Origin: Lachnospiraceae bacterium UBA3401
GTDB taxonomy: Bacteria > Bacillota > Clostridia > Lachnospirales > Lachnospiraceae
Direction of reading: 5' to 3'
DNA length: 35,874 nucleotides
Assembly: GCA_002358575.1 (NCBI GenBank)
Contig: DEPD01000131.1
Coordinates: 1-35,874, forward strand
A program made the position numbers and the translations under genes. This document shows positions 24,864-32,983 of the stretch, piece after piece; the stretch's first letter is position 1, and each line of letters starts with the position of its first letter. The notes beneath the pieces are model-generated. The model was not told the origin of the DNA. It saw nothing but the letters and a program-made list of their open reading frames with translations, and did no database searches.

Positions 24864-26526
24864 GACAAAATTGCTGGCTGGTATCGGAGTGGCGACAATA
24901 ATAGGAATTTTGGTCTTTTCTCTGCAATTTGTGGGGCGTGACCAAAATGAGGAAGGGATTGTATACAGAGAAACGAAGGTTGCGTATGGCAGTCTTACAG
25001 TCGGAATCACAGAGGAAGCAACAGTGCAGATTGGTACGCTGGAACAGCGGTTTGATTTGGATATCAGTGCACTTGTGGACAGTGGTTCCACATCGAACAA
25101 TCAGACAACAACTAGTGCCATGCCCGGGGGATTTGGCGGTATGGGAACTGGTGGTACCGGAATGATGTCTTTTGGTTCATTTCATATGGACAGTTCCGTG
25201 TCACAGACCCAATCGCTTGAAGTTGCAGATGTGGAGATTGCAGTTGGGCAGGAAATAAAAGAAGGCGATCTGCTCTATACGCTGACAGCCGAAAGTGTGG
25301 ATGAGATTCGGGAGGCGCTCTCGGAAGATATTAACGATACAAAGGCAGATTATGAAGCGCTGCGCGTCGAGCAGGAGGCGTCAAGGACACAGGCGCAGCA
25401 GGGATATGACACTTATGTTACAAACGGCAAATATGCACAGTTAATTTATGAAAATGAGTTAAAAACATATCTGGATGCCGTGGAAGATGCAGCCAAGGAC
25501 GTGGAGGACAAACAGAATACTTACAATGAAAAATTATTGAAACTTGCAGAGCTTCAGGAAGAATATAATGAAGCGTTAGCGTTTTTGCATGAGGCACAGG
25601 GGGCAGTCTCGGAGAACTATGAAGGGCGATATGAGAATGCATATTATTATACGGTTTATTTAAATACAAGAGACACGGCACAAAAACTTGCAGATCAGTT
25701 TGAAGAACAGATTGACAGCATAAATGAGGAGCTTGAACAGCTCTCACTTGATATGCAAACGGCAGTTCGTACTATGAGCCAGTGTCAGATTGACTATGAA
25801 AAAGCAAAGCTTGATTTAGGACAAACACAAGAGATAGACATCTATTACGCTGACAAAGCATCCGAATGGTATCGTATACAGACGACAAGTCTTGACAATG
25901 AACTTTCATCTGCAAAGAAGCGCTATGACACGGCAGTAGAGAAACTTGGAGAATTTGACCGTTTTGTACAAAATAATAGTATCTTCTCTGAATACAGCGG
26001 TGTTGTGACAGAAATACTTCTCTCGGAAGGAGATACTTTGTCAGGGGGAAGCAGTTTGGTGGTACTCAACAATCAGGAAACTGTGACAATGGCTGTGTCG
26101 CTTGGCGAAGACGATTACAGCGCGATTGACAAGGAGGGCACAGTCAATATTGTCTTTACTGCATATCCCAATGAAATTTTTTCTGGCAAGATAACAGATG
26201 TGTCAGATGCAGAGTACGACAGTAGTTCTGGAACTGTGTACTATACAGTTACTGTAACGATACAAGGGGAAGTATCAGGATTGTATGAAGGGATGACCGG
26301 AGATGTGACTTTTGTGACAAAAGAGATGAAGCAAGTCTGTTATGTGTCAAATCGCGCAGTTTTTAGGGAAGGGACCAAATCTTATGTCAAGGTGCGTGAT
26401 GACAATGAAAACATTGTGAAACAGGAAATTACGACAGGATTTTCAGATGGTATCAATGTGGAGATTATAACAGGACTTTCCGAGGGGGATATTGTCCTGA
26501 TTGAGAGCAAGGTGGGTGAAACATGA
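24853..26526 (+). CDS. HlyD-type adaptor 3 with Met/Gly-rich loop
   Basis: A 557-residue third adaptor. The membrane helix is near residues 7-26. The first barrel/lipoyl segment carries an inserted loop (about 72-120) with AMPGGFGGMGTGGTGMMSFG. Then follow a half-lipoyl (VADVEIAVGQEIKEGDLLYTLT), coiled coil (about 147-375), second half-lipoyl (YSGVVTEILLSEGDTLSGGSS), barrel (LGEDDYSAIDKEGTVNIVF) and membrane-proximal domain to the end. AAGGAG at 24841-24846 lies six bases before ATG 24853, inside adaptor 2. Its stop overlaps the permease start (ATGA), so this adaptor is most tightly coupled to the permease and is probably its direct partner; the others may form mixed rings with it. Confidence 0.88.
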   Translation: MKSKTKLLAGIGVATIIGILVFSLQFVGRDQNEEGIVYRETKVAYGSLTVGITEEATVQIGTLEQRFDLDISALVDSGSTSNNQTTTSAMPGGFGGMGTGGTGMMSFGSFHMDSSVSQTQSLEVADVEIAVGQEIKEGDLLYTLTAESVDEIREALSEDINDTKADYEALRVEQEASRTQAQQGYDTYVTNGKYAQLIYENELKTYLDAVEDAAKDVEDKQNTYNEKLLKLAELQEEYNEALAFLHEAQGAVSENYEGRYENAYYYTVYLNTRDTAQKLADQFEEQIDSINEELEQLSLDMQTAVRTMSQCQIDYEKAKLDLGQTQEIDIYYADKASEWYRIQTTSLDNELSSAKKRYDTAVEKLGEFDRFVQNNSIFSEYSGVVTEILLSEGDTLSGGSSLVVLNNQETVTMAVSLGEDDYSAIDKEGTVNIVFTAYPNEIFSGKITDVSDAEYDSSSGTVYYTVTVTIQGEVSGLYEGMTGDVTFVTKEMKQVCYVSNRAVFREGTKSYVKVRDDNENIVKQEITTGFSDGINVEIITGLSEGDIVLIESKVGET

Positions 26527-27863
26527 GAATTTCGGAATTATTAAGGCTTGTCATCATCAATCTTTCTCAGAATAAGTTTAAGGTTATTCTTACTTCTGTT
26601 GGAATTATTGTGGGTTCTGCCACAATTATGATGGTGCTTGCGATTGGCACAGGCGGAAAGATAGAAGTTGCAGAACAGTTCAAAAACCTTAACGCGGGCG
26701 CTATCGATATTTCTTATGAATCCAATGCCATTGCATTTGGTGACAGAGGAGAAAGAGGAACATCTGGCAGAGGTGGAATGCCAAACGGTGGCAGAATACC
26801 AGGTGGTGGAATGCCAAGCGGCGCTGGAATGCCGTCAATGAATGGTTTTTTTGGCAACTGGGGAGGAGACAGGGACAGAACCAATCAGGAGAAGATTGTC
26901 CTTTCTACAGATGATATGGAGGATCTTTCTGTATTTGTTCCAGACATTTCTGATGTGACCATATCTTACACAACGACAACTGAGGTGGAGGGCGGAGACC
27001 TAGAGTCGGCGGGTTCCTACACGATTGCAGGCGTGAAGCATAATTATATGAGTATAAGCAACCTCTCAATGATAACAGGAACATTTTTAACTGTTGAAAA
27101 TGATGAAAACAAAGAAAAATATTGTGTGCTTGGTTATTCTATTGCAAAGGAGATTTTTGGGAGCGTGTATGCTGCATATGATGAAGTGGTTTATATCGAC
27201 GCAAGACCATATGTGGTGAGCGGTGTACTGGAAGAGATGGGAAGTGTATCATCGGGCATCAGCCCAGACACAACTATTTTTATTCCTTATAGCACAGGGG
27301 TGAAATATATTACTGGACAGAATATCAGTCCAACCATCACTGTAATTTCTGTGGATGTCAATCATGTTGACACCGTGATTGAAAATATAAAAACGGTTCT
27401 TGCTGACAGCTATGCAAACGCGGAATTTACTATTTCCGATGCAGGAACCAAGATGGAAGCGGCGTCAAAGTCCAATGACACATTGCAACTTCTTCTGATT
27501 GCAATGGCGATGATTGTGTTTATTGTGGGTGGAATTGGCATTATGAATGTGCTTTTTGTTTCCGTGAAGGAGCGGACAAATGAAATCGGTATCCTTAAGG
27601 CACTTGGATGTTCCAAGCGAGATATTTTATTAGAATTTTTGTTTGAGGCATGTTTTATGAGTTTTATTGGATCAATCCTAGGCGTACTTATTGCGTTTGG
27701 CATAACGCCTGTGATAGAAAGTTTTTCCGTTAGAGTAGAACTATCCGCACAGGGGGCATTGCTGTCACTTGCATTTGGCGTGATAACAGGTACAATCTTT
27801 GGTTTTTATCCGGCATATAAAGCATCATCACTGATACCTGTCGTCGCATTGAATCAGGAGTAG
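26523..27863 (+). CDS. MacB/FtsX-type ABC transporter permease
   Basis: A 446-residue permease with the MacB layout: TM1 (about 20-43), a large extracytoplasmic domain (about 45-320), then TM2 (322-346), TM3 (371-394) and TM4 (410-430). The NEIGILKALGCSKRDI cytoplasmic coupling segment (353-368) is typical of the family. The external domain has a low-complexity insert at about 79-115 with GGMPNGG, IPGGGMPSG and AGMPSMNG, rich in Met, Pro and Gly. Such permeases work mechanically: ATP hydrolysis drives movement of the outer domain with an adaptor; substrates include peptides, antibiotics and lipoproteins. It overlaps adaptor 3 by four bases. The ATPase is encoded two genes downstream. Substrate unknown. 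Confidence 0.93.
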   Translation: MRISELLRLVIINLSQNKFKVILTSVGIIVGSATIMMVLAIGTGGKIEVAEQFKNLNAGAIDISYESNAIAFGDRGERGTSGRGGMPNGGRIPGGGMPSGAGMPSMNGFFGNWGGDRDRTNQEKIVLSTDDMEDLSVFVPDISDVTISYTTTTEVEGGDLESAGSYTIAGVKHNYMSISNLSMITGTFLTVENDENKEKYCVLGYSIAKEIFGSVYAAYDEVVYIDARPYVVSGVLEEMGSVSSGISPDTTIFIPYSTGVKYITGQNISPTITVISVDVNHVDTVIENIKTVLADSYANAEFTISDAGTKMEAASKSNDTLQLLLIAMAMIVFIVGGIGIMNVLFVSVKERTNEIGILKALGCSKRDILLEFLFEACFMSFIGSILGVLIAFGITPVIESFSVRVELSAQGALLSLAFGVITGTIFGFYPAYKASSLIPVVALNQE

Positions 27864-27938
27864 TATAAAATCGGATATTTTACCATCTGGATTTAAGTGC
27901 CGCTAAAGTGGGCGAATGGGAATTAGGGAGAAAAGAAA

Positions 27939-28673
27939 ATGGTGAAAGGTAAGAATAGAAAGAGCAAAAAAGGACTGGCAATCGTTTTATTGATTCTGTT
28001 TATGGTGGCAGGTGCAGGAGTCTGCTATTGCTATTTGCCGCAAGCTCACGCAGCAGATGAAAGTGAAGAACCTGTTTTGGAAGAAGGACAAGAGTATACA
28101 TACGCAAAGATTACGTCCTTATTGGGCAATGAGATGGAGTATATTATTGTTGAGGCACATACAATAGATTTTGCGGATTCTGACGAAAAGAGCAACAGGA
28201 GAAAAGAAAATGGTTTCGGTCAAAATCCCGGCGGAGGAAAACGGGGACAAACGACACAGTATGAAGAAATGTCATCAGCGGGCGAAATGCCAGATATGAG
28301 AAATATGCCAATGGCAGGCGAAATGCCAGATATGGGAAATATGCCAACAGCAGGTGAAATGCCAGATATAGAAAATATACCAACAGCGGGTGAAATGCCA
28401 GACAAAGATAAAGGTGAGAGAACCAACAGATCAGGGATACAAAAGTCTTCCACTGGAGATAACACAGCCAACACACAAAATGCCACTATTATGACTTATA
28501 CAGAGACAGATGTGACAGGGCAGATGCAAATTCCTGTAGGTACAGAAGTAGAAACAAAACTTGGCACTATCACAACATTTTCACGCCTATCTAGTGGAGA
28601 TATTATAAAAATGCTTCTGCAAAAAGACGATACTGGAAAAAAAGCATTGATGAAAATATGGATTATAGAGTAG
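27939..28673 (+). CDS. Small exported or anchored protein with Met-Pro repeats
   Basis: A 244-residue protein of unknown function. A basic N-terminus and hydrophobic helix (about 12-31) are followed by QAHAAD, a possible signal peptidase site, so it is secreted or N-terminally anchored. Two conserved-looking beta segments (about 50-75, YTYAKITSLLGNEMEYIIVEA, and about 188-244, IPVGTEVETKLGTITTFSRL) flank a low-complexity insert. The insert contains GFGQNPGGGKRG and three full plus one partial copy of a 12-residue unit AGEMPDMxNMPT (114-156). It lies between the permease and ATPase genes with a GGGAGAAAAG ribosome site and a 12-base gap to the ATPase, so it is part of the exporter. It may be an accessory subunit, substrate-binding protein or signal partner for the kinase, all inference. 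Confidence 0.78.
   Translation: MVKGKNRKSKKGLAIVLLILFMVAGAGVCYCYLPQAHAADESEEPVLEEGQEYTYAKITSLLGNEMEYIIVEAHTIDFADSDEKSNRRKENGFGQNPGGGKRGQTTQYEEMSSAGEMPDMRNMPMAGEMPDMGNMPTAGEMPDIENIPTAGEMPDKDKGERTNRSGIQKSSTGDNTANTQNATIMTYTETDVTGQMQIPVGTEVETKLGTITTFSRLSSGDIIKMLLQKDDTGKKALMKIWIIE
28278..28406 (+). repeat. 36-bp in-frame tandem repeat
   Basis: Three full units (28278-28313, 28314-28349, 28350-28385) and a partial fourth (28386-28406) encode AGEMPDMxNMPx. Units 1 and 2 differ at only a few bases, unit 3 a little more. The length is a multiple of three, so copy-number change would keep the reading frame. Confidence 0.9.
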
Positions 28674-28685
28674 GGGGCGCAGACG

Positions 28686-29375
28686 GTGGAGGAAAAAATA
28701 ATAGAGATACAGGGTGTCAATAAAGGTTACAGACTTGGTGATGATATGGTTCCTGTTCTAAAAGATATTAATTTCACAGTAAAAAAAGGGGAGTTTGTGG
28801 CAATCCTTGGACCATCTGGTTCTGGTAAAACGACACTAATGAATATTATTGGGTGTATGGATGTGCTGGATTCTGGTAAATATTATCTCAATGGCAGGGC
28901 AATCCATAACATGAGAGAAAGTGATTTGACAGAAGTGCGCAATAAAGAGATTGGCTTTATTTTTCAAAATTATCAACTGATTCCAACCTACAATGTGATG
29001 CAGAATATTATTATGCCTTTGCTTATACGCGGTATGGGGCATCGGGAGGCAAAAAGGCAGTGCAGTGAGATTGTGAAACTTCTGGGTATTGCGCACAGAC
29101 TGGAACACAGACCAAATGAACTCTCTGGCGGTCAGAAACAGCGCGTATCGATTGCAAGAGCATTGGCGAGCGAGCCAGCAATTCTTCTTGCCGACGAACC
29201 CACTGGAGCACTTGACAGTGCAAGTGGACAGGAAGTGCTAAAGCTTTTTGGAAATTTAAACCAACTGGGGAATACCATTGTCATGATCACGCACGACATA
29301 AAAGTGGCTAAGGCGGCGCAGCGTATTGTGTGCATTGTAGATGGGTGTCTGTCTGCGTATGAGGAGAATGGATAG
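28686..29375 (+). CDS. MacB/LolD-type ABC transporter ATPase
   Basis: A 229-residue nucleotide-binding subunit: Walker A GPSGSGKTT (42-50), Q-loop Q93, signature LSGGQ (145-149), Walker B ILLADE with catalytic E170, and the switch histidine in MITHD near 201. It is the usual partner of MacB/FtsX permeases and should power the permease at 26523. The start is a GTG at 28686, 12 bases after the preceding stop, with GGGGGC as a modest ribosome site; no better ATG exists before the conserved IIEIQGVNKGY segment. Last gene of the exporter operon; I see no strong terminator after it. Confidence 0.93.
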   Translation: MEEKIIEIQGVNKGYRLGDDMVPVLKDINFTVKKGEFVAILGPSGSGKTTLMNIIGCMDVLDSGKYYLNGRAIHNMRESDLTEVRNKEIGFIFQNYQLIPTYNVMQNIIMPLLIRGMGHREAKRQCSEIVKLLGIAHRLEHRPNELSGGQKQRVSIARALASEPAILLADEPTGALDSASGQEVLKLFGNLNQLGNTIVMITHDIKVAKAAQRIVCIVDGCLSAYEENG

Positions 29376-29400
29376 AATATTTTATAAAAATGCAACAAGA

Positions 29401-29436
29401 TTAACTATTGACTTTATTGCCAGTGTATGATAGCTT
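29401..29436 (+). promoter_or_regulatory. Possible promoter for the AraC-type gene
   Basis: TTGACT at 29408-29413 is followed 17 bases later by a poor TAGCTT; alternatively TTAACT (29401-29406) pairs with TATGAT (29426-29431) at 19 bases. Neither is strong. The intergenic gap is only 93 bases, so read-through from the exporter operon is also possible. Confidence 0.3.
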
Positions 29437-29468
29437 TTTAACAATTAAGCTGCAAAGGAGACTTCTAA

Positions 29469-30428
29469 ATGAAACAACAGCTTTCTGGCTTAAAGGATTT
29501 AAAAGAAGTCCGCTTGCATGGAACGAAGTCATTTCCATGTGCAATTTATCGTACACACTCTATAAAAAAGGGTGTTTTTGTAAAGCATCACTGGCATGAT
29601 GAGATAGAAATTCTGTATTTTTCGGGAGGAGAATTTCGTTTGGAAGTGAACATGGAATCGCTTCCAATCCAATCGGAATGTTTTTATTTTATTAATCCTG
29701 GCGAATTGCACAGTATTATTACTGAGACGTCCGAAAGTTATTGGGAAGATGCTGTTGTCTTTTCGCCTGATATTTTGGGGTTTGATTCTGGTGATGAAGC
29801 GCAGATTCGCCTGATAAAACCGATTCAAAATGGAAGACTCCTTTTTCCACGCTGTATTGTGCCACAGCATCCAGCATTTTCTATGATACGCAATGCATTT
29901 GTTGATATTATGCGCGCCTTTGGATTGCAGACAGAAGAACCACTTGCGGGACAGGAGATGACACGTTCTTGTTTGGAAGACAGCAGTTTGGTGACAGATA
30001 ATTTGACAAGTCAATTGTATGTTAAGTCCTCTCTAATGTATATTCTTGCTACACTTTCTGCTTATGGGCTTTTTACACAGACAGAAAAGAATTTTGACAG
30101 GCGCGTGGAAAGTATTAAGACTGCCCTCACGTATATTAAGGAAAATTATTATAATAGAATTTATATTTCGGATCTTGCTGCGCAAGTTAATCTGAATGAA
30201 CAATATTTCTGTCGTCTTTTTAAAAAGGCGATTGGACATTCTCCTATAGAATATTTGAATGAGTATCGAATCCGGCAGGCAAAACGCCTTTTGGAAAAGA
30301 CGGATTTGCAAGTGATGGAAGTCTGTCTGGAATGTGGTTTTAACAATTTGGGAAATTTCCTTCAGGAATTTCGGAAACACACAGGAACGACACCATTACA
30401 GTATCGAAAACAGATGGAGTTCTTCTAA
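29469..30428 (+). CDS. AraC-family transcriptional regulator
   Basis: A 319-residue regulator with an N-terminal cupin-like sensing domain (about 15-150; HHWHDEIEILYFSGGEF is the typical first cupin strand block) and a C-terminal double helix-turn-helix (about 215-316; ISDLAAQVNLNEQYFCRLFKKAIGHSPIEYLNEYRIRQAK and the second helix set ending GTTPLQYRK). The class commonly senses a sugar and activates adjacent carbohydrate genes. AAAGGAG at 29454-29460 precedes ATG 29469. Its neighbours downstream are an alpha-glucosidase remnant and an intact GH13 glucosidase, the most likely targets; control of the xylan block 13 kb upstream is possible but not supported by position. Confidence 0.92.
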   Translation: MKQQLSGLKDLKEVRLHGTKSFPCAIYRTHSIKKGVFVKHHWHDEIEILYFSGGEFRLEVNMESLPIQSECFYFINPGELHSIITETSESYWEDAVVFSPDILGFDSGDEAQIRLIKPIQNGRLLFPRCIVPQHPAFSMIRNAFVDIMRAFGLQTEEPLAGQEMTRSCLEDSSLVTDNLTSQLYVKSSLMYILATLSAYGLFTQTEKNFDRRVESIKTALTYIKENYYNRIYISDLAAQVNLNEQYFCRLFKKAIGHSPIEYLNEYRIRQAKRLLEKTDLQVMEVCLECGFNNLGNFLQEFRKHTGTTPLQYRKQMEFF

Positions 30429-30557
30429 AAGTCATAATACCGTAGTTTTTTATCAAATAATCGTAAGACATTTCATATAGATGTCATTAAAATATAGATA
30501 AATATCCTATACAAGCTGTATCTATTATTTCTTCACAGTTCATTAGGAGGTGCGATT

Positions 30558-30937
30558 ATGAAGAGAAAATGGTGGCATGACAAAGTTGCATATCAGATTT
30601 ATCCCAAAAGTTTTTATGATTCCAATGGAGATGGCATTGGCGATATTCCTGGCATTATCAGCTAATTGCACTACGCAAAGCTCCAACCTATAAACAAACA
30701 ATTGTGTATGGTACTTTGGAACCAGTGTGGGTAGAGCGACACAACCTGATGCCGTATTATCCAAAAGGGGAACGGACATTGCTGGTGGTTGGAAATTATC
30801 AGCAAGCGGAACAAGAGATTATATTGCCAACAGCATATCAAAATGTATTGTTAAATAATTATCAGGATATTGTAGAGGAGCATGGGACAGTGAGATTGCA
30901 TGGATATCAGATTTTGATATTGGAAATGTGTGTGTAA
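30558..30937 (+). pseudogene. GH13 alpha-glucosidase remnant with large internal deletion
   Basis: AGGAGG and ATG 30558 start a reading frame of 35 residues (WWHDKVAYQIYPKSFYDSNG, then IGDIPGIIS), the exact start of an oligo-1,6-glucosidase, ending at TAA 30663. The sequence then continues in the +1 frame with the C-terminus of the same family (QLIALRKAPTYKQ, TLEPVWVERHNLMPYYP, to ILEMCV and TAA 30935). Roughly 450 residues, including all catalytic residues, are missing. The junction lies near 30656-30668. The C-terminal part is unlike the intact neighbour at 30991 (which ends YEAFVLHKK), so this was a separate paralogue rather than a partial copy of the neighbour. Promoter, ribosome site and both ends remain, implying a recent simple deletion. 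Confidence 0.88.
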
Positions 30938-30990
30938 CTTAGAATGCGCATATAGATAGAAGAAAATAAAAGAAGAGGAAGGATGTTAAT

Positions 30991-32646
30991 ATGAACAGAA
31001 CATGGTGGAAAGAAGCAGTTATTTATCAGATTTATCCGCGGAGTTTTATGGACAGCAACGGAGATGGGATTGGCGATCTGCAAGGGATTATTAGTCGGCT
31101 GGATTACTTAAAATATCTGGGAATTGATGTGATCTGGCTCTCACCAGTGTATAAATCCCCCAATGATGATAACGGATATGATATCAGTGATTACCAGGAT
31201 ATCATGGATGAATTTGGCACAATGAAAGATTTTGACGAACTGTTGGCGGCTGCTCATGCGCGCGGGATTAAAATCGTTATGGATTTGGTAGTGAACCATA
31301 CATCGGATGAGCATAAGTGGTTTATGGAGAGCCGGAAATCAAAGGAGAATGCATACCGCGACTATTATATTTGGCGTGAGGGCAAAGATGCGCAGACACC
31401 GCCAAATAACTGGGGTTCTTGTTTTGGCGGTTCGGCGTGGCAATATGACGAAACAACAGATATGTACTATCTGCATTTATTTTCCAAGAAACAACCAGAT
31501 CTAAACTGGGACAATCCTAATGTGCGCAAGGAAGTCTTTGATATGATGACATGGTGGTGTGACAAGGGTATTGACGGCTTTCGTATGGATGTTATCAGCA
31601 TGATCTCCAAGACCAAAGAGATGCCAGATGGAAAAGATGGTGATTTTGGACCTTATTGCATTCACGGACCGAATGTCCATAAGTATTTGCAAGAAATGAA
31701 TGAAAAAGTGCTGTCAAAGTATGATATTATGACTGTTGGCGAAACGTCTGGTGTAACTACGGCGCTGGCACAGCAGTATGCCGGTGAGGATGCACATGAG
31801 TTAAATATGGTATTTCAGTTTGAGCATGTAGAGGGAGACGGCAAATATGGAAAGTGGACAGATGAGAAAATCCCACTTGTCACATTGAAGAGAACGCTCT
31901 CCCGCTGGCAGACAGAATTGTATGGAAAAGCGTGGAACAGCTTGTTCTGGGACAATCACGACCAGCCGCGCGCTGTCTCACGTTTTGGTGATGACCGTCC
32001 AATGTATCGAGAAGTGTCTGCCAAGATGCTTGCTACCTGCCTGCATATGCTACAGGGTACGCCCTATATTTATCAGGGAGAAGAGCTGGGTATGACCAAC
32101 TATCCTTTCCAAAGTCCAGATGATTTCCGTGATATTGAGAGTATCAATGCATACAGAGAATGGTGCAGCGAAGGCAAATTGTCTCATGAGGTGTTTTGGC
32201 CATGTATCATCTTTAAGAGCCGTGACAATGCAAGGACACCCGTACAATGGGACGATTCGCCCCAGGCAGGGTTTACTGCTGGAACTCCTTGGATTGCAGT
32301 AAATCCGAACTATACAACAATCAATGCCAAGGCGGAAACCGCAGATTTTAATTCTGTGTTTCATTATTATAAGAAGCTGATTGCGCTCAGAAAAGAGAAT
32401 CCAATCATGGTATATGGCAAGTATGAGGCGCTTATGGAGGATAACGAACAATTGTTTGTTTACACCAGAACAATGGATAATGAGAAGCTCCTCGTTGTTT
32501 GTAGTTTCTGCGACCATGAAACAAAGTTCACTATACCAGCAGAATTTGTAGGGACATCTTGTCTCATCTCCAATATAGAGAATGTATATGACAAAGCTGA
32601 GATGACACTCAGACCATATGAGGCTTTTGTGCTGCATAAAAAATAG
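30991..32646 (+). CDS. malL: GH13 oligo-1,6-glucosidase (alpha-glucosidase)
   Basis: A 551-residue GH13 enzyme with nucleophile D200 in GFRMDV, acid/base E251 in TVGETSG and transition-state stabiliser D324 in DNHDQPR. The residue after the nucleophile is valine (FRMDVIS). In this subfamily valine there is associated with preference for alpha-1,6 linkages and threonine or alanine with alpha-1,4, so isomaltose-type substrates are favoured. No signal peptide: cytoplasmic hydrolysis of imported alpha-gluco-oligosaccharides. GAGGAAGG at 30975-30982 precedes ATG 30991. It follows the AraC gene and the broken paralogue and ends at a strong terminator. Confidence 0.92.
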   Translation: MNRTWWKEAVIYQIYPRSFMDSNGDGIGDLQGIISRLDYLKYLGIDVIWLSPVYKSPNDDNGYDISDYQDIMDEFGTMKDFDELLAAAHARGIKIVMDLVVNHTSDEHKWFMESRKSKENAYRDYYIWREGKDAQTPPNNWGSCFGGSAWQYDETTDMYYLHLFSKKQPDLNWDNPNVRKEVFDMMTWWCDKGIDGFRMDVISMISKTKEMPDGKDGDFGPYCIHGPNVHKYLQEMNEKVLSKYDIMTVGETSGVTTALAQQYAGEDAHELNMVFQFEHVEGDGKYGKWTDEKIPLVTLKRTLSRWQTELYGKAWNSLFWDNHDQPRAVSRFGDDRPMYREVSAKMLATCLHMLQGTPYIYQGEELGMTNYPFQSPDDFRDIESINAYREWCSEGKLSHEVFWPCIIFKSRDNARTPVQWDDSPQAGFTAGTPWIAVNPNYTTINAKAETADFNSVFHYYKKLIALRKENPIMVYGKYEALMEDNEQLFVYTRTMDNEKLLVVCSFCDHETKFTIPAEFVGTSCLISNIENVYDKAEMTLRPYEAFVLHKK

Positions 32647-32647
32647 G

Positions 32648-32697
32648 AAAAAGCTGTTGTTTTCATAGTTTGAAATATGAAAACAGCAGCTTTTTAT
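32648..32697 (+). terminator. Strong rho-independent terminator
   Basis: A 20-bp stem with one G-T pair (32648-32667 with 32676-32695) and an eight-base loop. The 3' arm ends in five Ts and the 5' arm begins with five As, so it could work on both strands. It begins directly after the GH13 stop codon. Confidence 0.92.
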
Positions 32698-32731
32698 GTA
32701 CATAGGGGTCCATAATCTGACATTTTGCTAT

Positions 32732-32881
32732 ATGTCGAAATTTCTCAGCGCAACAGACAAATTAAAAATAAGGTTACAGTTTATTCGTGGGGTTTATGGC
32801 AGCAATCAAGACCAACGGCGCATTGTGGTTAGGACGACTAGCGGTGATGTGGAAGTAACAGGTTACAGATTAACAAGATAA
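32732..32881 (+). CDS. Doubtful 49-codon frame
   Basis: The frame encodes about 49 residues ending VRTTSGDVEVTGYRLTR, which reads more like protein than random sequence. There is no clear ribosome site and the only promoter nearby lies after it. It may be a remnant of a lost gene or chance. I do not recognise it. Confidence 0.15.
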   Translation: MSKFLSATDKLKIRLQFIRGVYGSNQDQRRIVVRTTSGDVEVTGYRLTR

Positions 32882-32889
32882 AGTTTTGC

Positions 32890-32918
32890 TTTATTTGGAG
32901 AAAAAAGTGTGCTATAAT
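32890..32918 (+). promoter_or_regulatory. Extended -10 promoter for the ThrH-like gene
   Basis: A perfect TATAAT at 32913-32918 is preceded by TG one base upstream (TGCTATAAT), the extended -10 form, which tolerates the poor -35 (TTTATT at 32890-32895). Start of transcription would be near 32925, about 60 bases before the gene. Confidence 0.6.
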
Positions 32919-32983
32919 CAATACCGTTGTGATTAGTATGATATTAAAAAAATCGTGTAGGACAGAAAGGTATAGGTATTGAG

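Noticed and set aside
28278..28406. Regular 36-base repeats considered as a CRISPR array
   Set aside because: The units are directly adjacent with no spacers, and they continue an open reading frame.
29529..30014. A 161-codon minus-strand frame inside the AraC-type gene
   Set aside because: No ribosome site and no protein-like features; the plus-strand gene explains the region fully.
32050..32703. A 217-codon minus-strand frame over the GH13 gene end
   Set aside because: It overlaps conserved GH13 coding sequence and the terminator, and its translation has no domain-like pattern.
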